Program-made: the position numbers and the translations under genes
The notes under the pieces: model-generated
What the model was told of the DNA's origin: nothing
Databases searched by the model: none
The model's input: the letters and a program-made list of their open reading frames with translations, nothing else
Shown: piece by piece, positions 13,001 to 22,150 of the stretch
Layout: every line of letters starts with the position of its first letter
How positions within the stretch are numbered: position 1 is the stretch's first letter
Origin: Moringa oleifera
Lineage: Eukaryota; Streptophyta; Magnoliopsida; Brassicales; Moringaceae
Assembly: GCA_021397835.1 (NCBI GenBank)
Contig: JAJFZO010000799.1
Coordinates: forward strand, 2,976,001-3,040,000
DNA length: 64,000 nucleotides
Direction of reading: 5' to 3'

Positions 13001-16000
13001 CCATAACTCAAAAACTTTTGTGGTTAATCACAACAAAATAAAGAAACAGAATCACCAAAGTACAAACGAAAAAAATTTGACCCAGAAGCTAATCCAATCA
13101 AGGACAAAGTACAAAATCACGAAGGCACAGATAAAGACTGACCTGGATAAAGCACAAAGCATAGATATGTGCTATACAATCTCATGCATGAGGTTGTTAG
13201 TCACTAGATTCTAAAGAAATGGTTACTTAAAAAAGATGATCTAGATTTTGCCCTAATCTATTTGTGTTTGAGCAGAGAATTTTAAATCTTAAAAAAAAAA
13301 AATCCCTAACCTTTGCCCTGCTCTGACACCATGTAATCAAATATGAGAAAGATAATATTCTATTATATTTCTCTTGAAGGTTTGTTGCATATATATATAT
13401 ATACATATATAAAATTAAGAAGTCTAAACTAAGAATGTATACAAATTAGAATCCCTTTCAGATAGGTAAGAGATCTCAGCAAATTAAGATCCCTGTCAAA
13501 TAGGTAAGAGATTAAGCAAATTCGGAATATCATTATCTTCTTATATTATTTACAACCTATAACACATTCAAAGCAATATTTTCTTTTCCTTAATGGTGTG
13601 CAGATTTTGGCTCTTTGTGTTTTTAATCAATAAATGCATTTCTACACCCATTTCCAGCTAGCTAGATGCTTATTTTTATGAATAAGGTTAATTTGACATC
13701 TTAAGAATGAATTGGCCCGAGTCTGCAAGGGGTTACAGTCTATCATTGCTTTCATTAGCTTGATGGGCATTCAGCCTTAGTATTCTTGTCTCGGCAAGTT
13801 GGTTGTTTCACTTGATGGTCACATGTTTCATCGGTAATTAGATATCATCTTCCTATGAAGCTCTTGCTAATTCAATCATATGAAATTGAACAAGCTGCTT
13901 GCCTTCATAACCATACCTCACTGGCCTTCATGATTACTAATCCTATAGTATCCAAAGAGGCAGCAATATAGACCTGACAATTTCAAATTTCAATTATGAA
14001 CTTGCTAGATGTAGAGGATGAGGAGCTAATGAAACTATTGGTGGCATGAGAGGTTTGTTTTTACTCGTTATGGTCTCCTGTTCTATCTGTAAGAGTCTGA
14101 TTTAAAACCAAACCGTAAGTAAAGTAATTTCACCTTCTGTTTAGCACCAAACATGCTCATGATGTCCTTAATAAACCCATAGAAAAATAACCATAAAACT
14201 TTTCTAATGGAATTGAAAGGATGAGATTGGAATCCTAGTGAAATGTCTGATCACACACACACACGCATTGATATTATATATATTTGGCATCACAGAGGTG
14301 TTTCCATGTATACAATTAGCTATCTGTCAAGAGGTTAGGATGTTTAAAAATTAACATAATCCATCTCATTTACAAAATAATCTTTTGTCACTTGTAATTT
14401 GAAACCTTCACTCATCTATCCCTACAAACCAGTAGCAGGGTGTCTGTCCTTTCAAAAGCCTGCAAATTCCTCTCCCCCCACACAATCCAATAGACAAGCA
14501 TCCATATCATCTTAACTTACTTTCTATGGTGTTTCAAATTACACTATACTGCCATTGCTACCACCTTAGCTGCCACTTAATCGGATGTTGCCCATTTACA
14601 TCTCATCATACGATTGATTGACTCTCATTGTTCTTTACATAAATAACACCTTTTTTTATCAGTTATGTAAATAACACCTTTAACCATGACTATACTTTTC
14701 AATGGTTAAGGGTTTTTCCCAAATCACTTGCCAAGCAAGCAAAGAACTCCACTTTTGTTGTGATCCTGGCTTTCCGTATCAGTTTCCATGAAAGCCCTCG
14801 TATCACATTTTGTAGCTGGGATGTATCAAGCACCCTAAAGAACGACTTGACCAACAACTTCTTGTCTTGGCCTCCTTCTTTCCGTATGGCAAGATCCTCC
14901 CTATTATCATCAACTTTAACAGCAGAAATGAGTTTGAAGAATTGCTAAAATAGTGTCATCTCCCAACTTTGTGCTTCTTTCCTGCAATCCATCGACCATG
15001 AAGCCTCACTATATTGTACCATCCAATAATCATACACCCATTTTTTAATGATTATGGTTGCAATTTCCTGTTTCTGTCGTTATTGGTGCTTATAAGTGTT
15101 TACATTAAACAATATTTGAGACAGTCTTATTGTGTATAATTTTGAGAATTCGTGATACTTGAGATTTGGTATCTACGTTGTTCGAGGCTGGAGGCCCTTA
15201 GTGTTTTTATTCATGTGCTTTCTAGAATCCTTGATCTCTCCAGACTTTTCTATTTCTTTCATTGTTGACATTCTCTAGTTGTTAGAAAAACCTAAACAAG
15301 CAGCTTTGGTAATGAATCCAAAATGTGATTGTTATTGGTCTCTGTCAAAGTTGATTGTGCATGTTGTCAAAATGTATGATGCTTCTTAAATTTCCATGAG
15401 CACTTGTAATAACCAAACTAGAAGGTTAATTGTCAATTGAAATAATTTCACCTAACATATTTTCTATTGTGATATTAAGTTGATTCATATTTGTGATACC
15501 TTTTTTTCTTTTGAAATTTGCTGAGAGATTCCTTATCATTTATGATGATTGTTCATTTGACTATGACTGTAATCCTTAATTTTGTTTTCTAAATCATTGT
15601 TTTCATCATCCTTTATCTGTTTAGCATTTATTTGTATATTATAAAGAATTGATAATGATTTAGCATATATTTGCATATTATTAAGAATTGATAATGATTT
15701 TGGGAAAAATTATTAGACAATGTGAATTCCAAAATAGCAATTAGTATTCCAGTGGAAATTTGAAATTTCGTATTCTGTCAATTTGTAGGGATGAAACAAC
15801 CTGTGGTTACCTACACTGTCTTCTTGTGAGATGAGAAAAATTAGGGTTCCCCATGTAATTTGACATGAGAGTCAAAGAGGGGTTCAAGCCCCTTACTGTT
15901 AGAACGCTCCTTTTACCATCTAAAACTGGAGACATGATTGATTATTCATTTAGACTGATTTTGAGTTTTAGCTAGTGATTGGTGTGTACAAGTAGAATAT

Positions 16001-16398
16001 CAGATGGTGTAATAGAACAAGGTTAGTCATAGGTTATCTTATAGTGGTTGTGGTGCTTGACAGGGCAAGTAATTGTCATCCATTCTGCAAGTGAGCTGGA
16101 AACCAAGATGAATGCTGCCAAAAAGACATCTCGCCTGTTGGTCTTGTACTTCACTGCAACATGGTGTGGCCCTTGCCGCTTTATCTCACCTCTTTATACA
16201 AGCTTAGCCACAAAACACCCCAAAGTTGTTTTCTTGAAAGTTGACATAGATGAGGCAAGGGATGTGGCTGCATCCTGGAATATTAGCAGTGTCCCCACAT
16301 TTTTCTTTATGAAGGACGGCAAGGAGGTTGACAAGGTAGTAGGGGCAGATAAAAGTGCACTTGAGACGAAGATTGCACTGTATGCTGTTCAGTCCTGA
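2246..16398 (+). CDS. TDX: TPR repeat-containing thioredoxin TDX (Hip-type N-terminus, TPRs, C-terminal thioredoxin), 10 exons
   Basis: Exons: 2246-2355, 2435-2468, 3436-3588, 3678-3765, 3849-3929, 4031-4095, 4242-4382, 4452-4565, 8918-8948, 16064-16398; 1152 nt, 383 aa, close to Arabidopsis TDX (about 380 aa). Residues 1-45 match the Hip N-terminal dimerisation domain; 65-90 is acidic; about 113-215 holds three TPR units ([21 protein letters not shown] and following); 225-270 is a charged helix; 273-383 is thioredoxin with WCGPC at 306-310 and cis-proline 350 in SVPTF. The family binds Hsp70 through the TPRs and acts as a disulfide reductase and redox-dependent chaperone in the cytosol. The start is the first ATG in frame and begins the Hip-like sequence. 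Intron 4 has a GC donor (GAAG|GCATGG). Introns 8 (4.35 kb) and 9 (7.1 kb) are swollen by transposons. All phases close without a stop. Confidence 0.93.
5868..7790 (-). mobile_element. LINE (L1-type) fragment, endonuclease part of ORF2
   Basis: On the minus strand, near 6500, a broken frame reads like the opening of plant LINE endonucleases ([10 protein letters not shown], then a phrase like RWRADVMCL). Further on, 6090-5870 reads [13 protein letters not shown] and [17 protein letters not shown], the conserved GGDFTWS block and the following LDR-type segment. Reverse transcriptase is absent, so the copy is truncated at its 3' side, at about 5868. The upstream part (6600-7790) lacks clear motifs and may be the inter-ORF region; that boundary is approximate. 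Frames are broken by stops. It lies antisense to TDX inside intron 8. Confidence 0.7.
6950..7012. repeat. poly-C tract of 56 bases followed by A and six C
   Basis: Positions 6950-7005 are uninterrupted C, then A at 7006 and C at 7007-7012. On the other strand this is a G56 run. It sits inside the LINE fragment of TDX intron 8. Pure C/G homopolymers this long are rare in plant nuclear DNA, so the length may be inaccurate or an assembly artefact. Confidence 0.95.
9122..9299 (-). repeat. copia LTR (3' LTR of the minus-strand element), 178 bp
   Basis: It starts TGTAATCAAA and ends CCTATAACA. It shares most of its sequence with 13332-13564 but lacks an internal segment found there. Confidence 0.85.
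13320..13331 (-). other. copia primer-binding site
   Basis: Read on the minus strand this is TGGTGTCAGAGC, complementary to the 3' end of initiator-methionine tRNA and directly abutting the LTR. It fixes the element's orientation. Confidence 0.85.
13332..13564 (-). repeat. copia LTR (5' LTR of the minus-strand element), 233 bp
   Basis: It is similar to 9122-9299 with extra bases: the phrase ATAGGTAAGAGAT occurs twice (around 13475 and 13500), indicating an internal duplication after or before insertion, and an AT dinucleotide run lies near 13390. Confidence 0.85.
14400..14990 (-). mobile_element. LINE 3' fragment (reverse-transcriptase-associated zinc-binding region)
   Basis: The minus strand translates, with stops, to phrases of the C-terminal zf-RVT region of plant LINE ORF2: [13 protein letters not shown], then [27 protein letters not shown], then near 14500 [17 protein letters not shown]. 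No reverse transcriptase core is present, so it is a 5'-truncated copy. It is separate from the LINE piece in intron 8, because exon 9 of TDX lies between them. Confidence 0.65.
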
Positions 16399-16444
16399 GC
16401 TATAACAGTGAACCCTGTGAATTAAGTAACTTATCCATGCTCTT

Positions 16445-16609
16445 GGCTTTTGTAGTTTGAATATGGCAACATTGTTGGATGTCTGAAACAGTTTGTGCTG
16501 GCTTTTGTAGTTTGAATATGGCAACATTGTTGGATTTCTGAAACAGTTTGTGCTGGCTTTTGTAGTTTGAATATGGCAACATTGTTGGATGTCTGAAATA
16601 GTTGGTGCT
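16445..16609 (+). repeat. 55-bp tandem repeat, three copies, in the TDX 3' UTR
   Basis: Three adjacent units start at 16445, 16500 and 16555, each opening GGCTTTTGTAGTTTGAATAT. Copies 1 and 2 differ at one base; copy 3 has two or three differences. The array begins 47 bases after the TDX stop codon, so it very probably lies in the TDX 3' untranslated region. The high identity suggests recent expansion. Confidence 0.95.
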
Positions 16610-17115
16610 GCATCTTCATATGATAAATGTTCCTGTTATTACTAATAGCCTCCCAAATTTTGGTGTTCTAACTATGTACTTGGATCTCTTGGTTCATTTT
16701 GTTTGATTTAATATTTGATTGGAATAGAACAGAAAATAAGTTTCTAGATGTTTCCTAGACTGCATGGAAGTTCGGACTAGTTGTTCTCTGGATGAGAGGA
16801 CAAAGGTTGGAAGCCTTTCTTTAGGACTGCTTATGACTTATGAAGGATATGTTCACAAAGCTTCACCATTGAGTCCTCTGCCTGATTAGCTTATTAACAC
16901 TATACCTGTAGTTTTGAAATTGATCTCACCTGTGAGTTATTATTACTAGCTTCTCTTATGAGAATAATCCCCATTAAATCGGGCTTTACTTCTATGCAAG
17001 CATAATGAGAAATGATATTCTGTAGTGATTCATAAGTTGTATTTTCCGTCATTTGAAGTTTTGAAAAGGAAAACATGCAAATCAAACAGAAGAAAAGACA
17101 GGAAAGTGGTGGACA
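16610..17115. other. convergent 3' spacer between TDX and STR
   Basis: About 500 bases of AT-rich sequence lie between the repeat array of TDX and the stop codon of STR on the other strand. It must hold the polyadenylation regions of both genes. No further gene is seen. Confidence 0.6.
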
Positions 17116-19827
17116 TCATTTCCTCTCATTCTTGGAGTAAAATCTCAGCACCACGTAGAAGAAGAGTCGGTAGAGAACTCCCCAAGCCAACAAGATTAGG
17201 ACATGATACCAAATGTTGTCGATCTGAATGTCCATGGTTGCTATGATATCTTGGCCGATCAAAGTACAATTTGGTAGTAACTCTGTGGATATCGTATGCA
17301 GATCACTGGTCTGAACTACTCCTAAAGGTCCCGGTGAAAGATCCTCCTGATCGCCAGTGTAGCAGTTCCTTTTTCCTTTGAACTCGTTTGTTAACAATGC
17401 CTCAAAAGGGTATTTGATTGCAGATATGTAATGGAGCCACCTCCACCAAATGGGTATCTGAGTTCTCTTGAGGAAGAACCCGCAAGTCAAGAAGAAAAGA
17501 GCTGTTGTAGCAATCACAACAGCATAACCAGTGATGTAACTAGGAACCAGCGCACTAACAAGCATCACGTATCCGTTGGTAGTAATTAGCGAGGCATAAA
17601 GGATGATCCAGAAATTTAAGAGGCTGCTTTTCAGATGAAGTAGAAACTTGGTGATGACAGCAAATGTAAGACCTTGAATGGCGAAAAAGGGCAGATAAAC
17701 CAGAAGGGAGGAGATCACGTAAGACGAAGCTCGGTATGCATTGTGGGAAGTTTCTCTGATAAATATAAACCTCTCTTGGATGAAAGTTGGGACAGCATCA
17801 TTAGAGGAGAAGAAAACCAGGCAGATGGCAAAGATGTAGAAATTCAGAAGCCGATTGATAGTTTTAAAAGTATTCTCGCTCAGGTCCTTGAAAAGCGAGG
17901 ACAGAATGAGTGCCATGACGGTCAAGACAATCTCTCGTGAAAGGAAGAGCTCTGGGGTACGAACCACGTTGAGTGCTGTGCGCCATGATAGGACTGCAAC
18001 CTCTCGCAGCCATGGGTTTGCAAATTTCGGTCTATGCTCTGCTCCATCAAGTACTTCTTCTTCTTCTTCTTCCATCCCATAATCTTCGTAAGTGTATGGG
18101 TCCTGTGATGAGCTAAAAACAGCAGGGGTTTTCAGGCGAGAAGGATTTTGCGGGGGTGTTGGACGTTGGCTTGATATATAGCTTACAGATATGGGTGTTT
18201 TGGCAGGTGTTCGTCCAGGAGTTCTTGCTGGAGTCCATGAGGGCGGTCTACGAGGAGTTCCAACAACACCGTGGTAGAGCCAGACTGAAAAGTCTTTGTA
18301 GAACTGAGAAGCCAAGCGTGGATTATAGGCTGCACTATGCATGCTCATCGGAGTCTGCATGGTTTTGCGCTCCAAAGAGTTGTCAAACTCCTCGTCATCT
18401 TCGCGGTAATAATCATTGTTGAAGTGGCCAGAGTCGGCTGCAGGTGTCCTATTCCCGATGGAGAATGCTTGGCTACGGAGGCTGATGGCATACCTTGATC
18501 CGGAGGTCTTCGCGTAAGGAGTTCTGGGTCTTTTTGGTGTCTTTGGCACCGGAGTCCTTGCCATTTGATCAGGTTTGATGCCTTCATTTTGGTACAGCAC
18601 CAGGGGCTCGATTCCAACATTTGATTCGTCATACTCTTTGATCACATCTAGAAGGTACTCAAGGCTGTTTTCACCATCAGGCACTGGCCTCCCAAATCCA
18701 GAGAGGTGAGCAGAAAGATTGGCTGGGCTACCCCTATATATCAGTCTACCCCTGCAATCAACTTCAATAGCCATTTGTAAGCATGATCTTTCAATTTCAT
18801 GTTTGTGGTCTAGTTGAATATATGTGTTTGGATGGTTTGATATACCTTGCTAGAACCGTGATTCGGTCCAAGAGCATTTGAATTCTGTAAGAAGGTTGGT
18901 GGATAGTCATCAGAACAATGCTACCACCAAGAGCTATGTCCTTCACCTTCTCAACCACACTGTAAGCGCTTGTAGAATCAAGACCTGAGGTAGGTTCATC
19001 CAGGAACAGCAGTGATGGCTTATGGATGATATCAATTCCTATAGACACTCTTCTTCGTTCTCCTCCAGACACTCCTCGTCTCTCCTCATCGCCTATATAT
19101 GTATGTGTTACGCTCTGCATGCAGAACCATAACATACTTAGTTTTTGCTTTGTATTTTCAGAGTGCAGCACAAAGAAAGAAGATACCTGCAATCCCAGTT
19201 GGTCCAGGAGCTCATGAACTCGTTTCTTCTTCTCAGTCCTTGATAAGGAAGGAGGCAGTCTAACCTCTGCAGCGAACATAAAGGTTTCGAAAACTGTTAA
19301 CATGGGGAAGAGTTGGTCATCTTGCATCACGTAAGACGAAACCGTCTTCATGTAACTGGAACTCACCTGCACAAACATTCCTTACAACTATGTAATCATT
19401 GTTCAAAAAGAACAAGTTAATTACAGATCAATCAAACTAGTTACATCAAAACAAGAATACTGACCGGCTGTCCATCAATTCTAACAGATCCTTCAAGACT
19501 CCCTCGGGCAATCCGACCAGCCAAGGCATCAAGAAATGTGGATTTCCCTGCACCACTAGGTCCTACAATTGCCATAATCTCACGCCTCATAGCCTGGCCG
19601 GAAATATCATTAAGAAGATAAGCTTCTTTGGTGACCCATACACCATCTTTCTTCTGCTTCTTGATGACACTGTAAGAAAGGTTACTGAACTCAAGGCCGC
19701 GGCCTGGAATTATCTTACAGGCTGCAGGTGCCAACGTGTTCTGCACCGTCACTGATTTGTCCATATCCAGTAGGCTCTCAAGGCTTCTATTTGCGTCTGT
19801 CCGACCCATCTGTGACATTGTGATCAC
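17116..19827 (-). CDS. STR: ABC transporter G family member STR (STUNTED ARBUSCULE), half-size, 4 exons
   Basis: Exons on the minus strand: 19827-19465, 19366-19187, 19114-18846, 18751-17116; 2448 nt, 815 aa, against about 817 in Medicago STR. The nucleotide-binding domain comes first: Walker A GPSGAGKS at 89-96, ABC signature VSGGE at 196-200, Walker B LLFLDEP at 216-222. A linker (about 336-513) carries 12 Thr-Pro pairs and an acidic run, then a six-helix ABC2 membrane domain ends in FYSKNERK. Known STR proteins pair with STR2 in the periarbuscular membrane and are needed for arbuscule growth, probably exporting lipid to the fungus. The resemblance extends through the TP-rich linker, which sets STR apart from other ABCGs. 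Met4 or Met7 are alternative starts. Splice sites are GT-AG and the frame is intact, so the gene looks functional. Confidence 0.93.
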
Positions 19828-20173
19828 AAGTAGCCACCCTCTTAGCTTAACAAAGGATTTTGTTCTCAGTTAGGTGAAGCTTAGTTATGGTAGGATATAA
19901 AAGCACAGAGCCGAGTGGAAATATAGACAAATGGTGACAATTAATGTAAAAGGAAAAAGGTTGGAGATCTACATTGACAGAATATTGTGGACAGGGGAAA
20001 GAGAATAAGGAATGAGACGGCAAAACTAATGCAAAAAATTTGGATTTCTGGTCTTTGTCTCTCTTTCCTTCGGGCTTGTCAGTGATTTGCTTTGGCATTC
20101 CCGCAAAGTATGGAGGTTTCGTCTCATTCTGCATTACAGACGACTTCTGTAGTAATCCTGTTTCGTTCTGATG

Positions 20174-20179
20174 CACGTG
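20174..20179. promoter_or_regulatory. G-box core CACGTG upstream of STR
   Basis: This perfect palindromic CACGTG lies about 350 bases upstream of the STR start codon. bHLH and bZIP factors bind such sites; a role here is only inferred from position. Confidence 0.3.
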
Positions 20180-20249
20180 TCGGTTTTTAGTTTGAAAGGT
20201 AACTTCTGTGGAGCTGCTTGAAGTTATACCAAGGCTGTCAGTTTCCGAT

Positions 20250-22150
20250 TCGATGCAATGAGGCCTATCATTGGTAAAATGGTCTTTCTAGCCCAAGTCC
20301 ATTAAACATAAAATTCAGCCCAATTAAGAGACCCAAGACTTTACTTCAATTGAGGCGAGAACCCACGAATCAATTCACAGATGCTGACCCAAATTCTTAT
20401 AACAAACTTCGATTCTTGGAGAAGTGACCTATGTCTTTGTCAACCTTATTGTAACAACGGTCTCGGCAATTCACTTGGGTATGTGTACTTCAACATGCAT
20501 TTTGTATCCTTTCACTTCGTATATAAGGCTCAAGTAAACCTAAATTTTTATTTAATTTTTTCATTAATCTTCAGTTACTCTCTCAACTTCTCTCATTGAT
20601 AAAGGCGTTGGACCCCAGAGGCACACTTGCACTCACTTCCATCTTACTCTTGTAAGAATCCCCCATCATAGCTGATCCAAATCTGACCAAATAAAGGTTC
20701 AACCTTCCCATTCAATTTCTTACAACATCAAGTGGCACCATCGGTGGGAAATGCCGATCAAGAAATTATGGCTCCACATTAAGTAAGATCATCTTCAAAT
20801 CAAGATAAAGTCTTTGAATCATCCAAACCACCGCTCCCATGGTTCTTCCATTGCAGTCGTCTCCTATGCAAGTAACTATTGCTTGTTTCATGTTCACTAC
20901 CTTTCTTGCCCTTAGTCTACATTTCCTCCATTCCCATGGTGATCACATTCGTGCCAAAAGATGGCTCTACTAATTCAGCCTCTATGGATCATGAGGCTCA
21001 TGGCCATTCAACCTCATTACCCCATGTCCTTGACTCCCACAATGTTAACACATCTTGTAATGACTCAGCCACCACACCTATTCCATTCAAGAATGCCTGA
21101 TTTTCAAAGAAATCAAGAATTTTTGCCCCTATATCCTGTCGAGGAACGTCTTTTGGCCTTGGATTTGAGAATAGAGCATAGGGTTTAGTCTTCCAAACCT
21201 TAATTGGCCAGCAATGGTCGCAAGAACATATCCGCCATAATCTTTTTGATCATCGTCGTCCTTGTAAAAAAAAAAAACCAAAATAACCAATAATTCCATA
21301 AAGAAGTTAGAAAAGTGGAGTTGAAGGATCTTGTCCAAGGTCTTCGAATGCTAACTAAAAGCATCCACCATTTGAACCTATTTAGTTCAAAAGCAAAAAT
21401 TCCAAGATAGTAAAAACCTCCACCAACTCCCGCCTAAAGGGTCTTCACTTGTATGACTTAGAATATGAAAGCTTAAAAAAATAAGTAACCTTTTTGAACT
21501 AAAAAATTGAACTGATGGAAAAGAAGGTCAATAAGGTCAATATTATTTCGGTCATTCTAGAATATAAGTCTCTTTTTCCCTAAGATATTCTCTAAGCTTC
21601 CATGACATACCCATGATGAAGTCTTATGGTAGAGTCACGGACCTTAAGGATCATCTAGAACACTTCAAAACCTTCATGGTCATTCAAAGCACCCTAGACG
21701 CCATATTATATAGGTTGTTCATAGTCATACTGAGTAAGCAACCAGATCTTAGTACTCATCCTTGCAACGAGGTATAATTAATAGCTTCCAAGCGTTCGAA
21801 CAACTTTTCTTGTGCAAATTCATAAGCAGTATGGTTGAAAAGAAAGACTCATCAAACCTCTTCCAAGTAAAGTAGAAATTGGACAAACCCTTACGAGAGT
21901 TCATGTGAAGATTCACATAAGCTACATTATTCGTAAAATAGTGTTAACAAATAGTGACAATTTCGATAGTGAAGGAGAGCTTGCAACCATGCCTATTCAT
22001 TAATACCTTAAGTAGAAGCATGCTCAAAATGATGAATATATTACCGATCAAGACTGAAAATACATCAACCATGACAATATGCACAACAAATAAAACAACA
22101 ACCATCTTAACAACTTTCCTTATGGTGAAAGCTTCAATAGATATGACATC
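20250..22150 (+). mobile_element. Ty3/gypsy-type remnant: one LTR, primer-binding site and gag
   Basis: The sequence TGGCACCATCGGTGGGAA at 20733-20750 matches the primer-binding-site form found just inside gypsy LTRs, and the preceding 470 bases end in ACAACA like an LTR. Beyond it, at about 21600-21900, a broken plus-strand frame reads KSYGRVTDLKDHLEHFKTFM and LQAFEQLFLCKFISS, matching the retrotransposon gag block (YDGTTDPxDHLxxFKTxM and SFxxLxxxFxxxF). No protease, reverse transcriptase or integrase and no second LTR were found, so it is truncated or a gag-only derivative. The LTR start is approximate. It lies head-to-head with STR, within a few hundred bases of its start codon. Confidence 0.65.

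Larger units (their letters stand above)
9122..13564 (-). mobile_element. Ty1/copia LTR retrotransposon, degenerate, antisense in TDX intron 9
   Basis: The two ends are similar direct repeats (9122-9299 and 13332-13564) bounded by TG...CA. Read on the minus strand, the sequence next to the right LTR (13331-13320) is TGGTGTCAGAGC, the initiator-methionine tRNA primer-binding site typical of copia. Next to the left LTR is the purine-rich ACCTTGAGGAG tract. Between them, in copia order, are gag-like sequence (12727-12431, [18 protein letters not shown]), integrase (about 11860-11690, [11 protein letters not shown] and FVDDYSH in a shifted frame), reverse transcriptase (10739-10300, [10 protein letters not shown] and [10 protein letters not shown]) and the RNase H end (9420-9330, [12 protein letters not shown]). 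Frames are repeatedly broken, so it is inactive. I found no exact target-site duplication. Confidence 0.9.
8949..16063. other. TDX intron 9, with copia element and LINE tail
   Basis: This 7.1-kb intron interrupts a glycine codon (G|GG) just before the thioredoxin domain. It begins GTATGG and ends GACAG. It contains the copia retrotransposon (9122-13564) and a LINE 3' fragment (about 14400-14990), both antisense. The stretch 14990-16063 is AT-rich with no supported gene. Confidence 0.8.

Noticed and set aside
15879..15892. GGGGTTCAAGCCCC, resembling a tRNA T-arm
   Set aside because: No matching anticodon arm, D-arm or acceptor stem was found upstream; it is a lone short hairpin in an intron.
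16204..16619. Minus-strand open frames across the 55-bp repeats
   Set aside because: They are antisense to the TDX last exon and 3' UTR and only reflect the repeat being open in that frame.
17674..18422. Plus-strand open frames within STR
   Set aside because: They are shadows on the opposite strand of the STR last exon and match no known protein.
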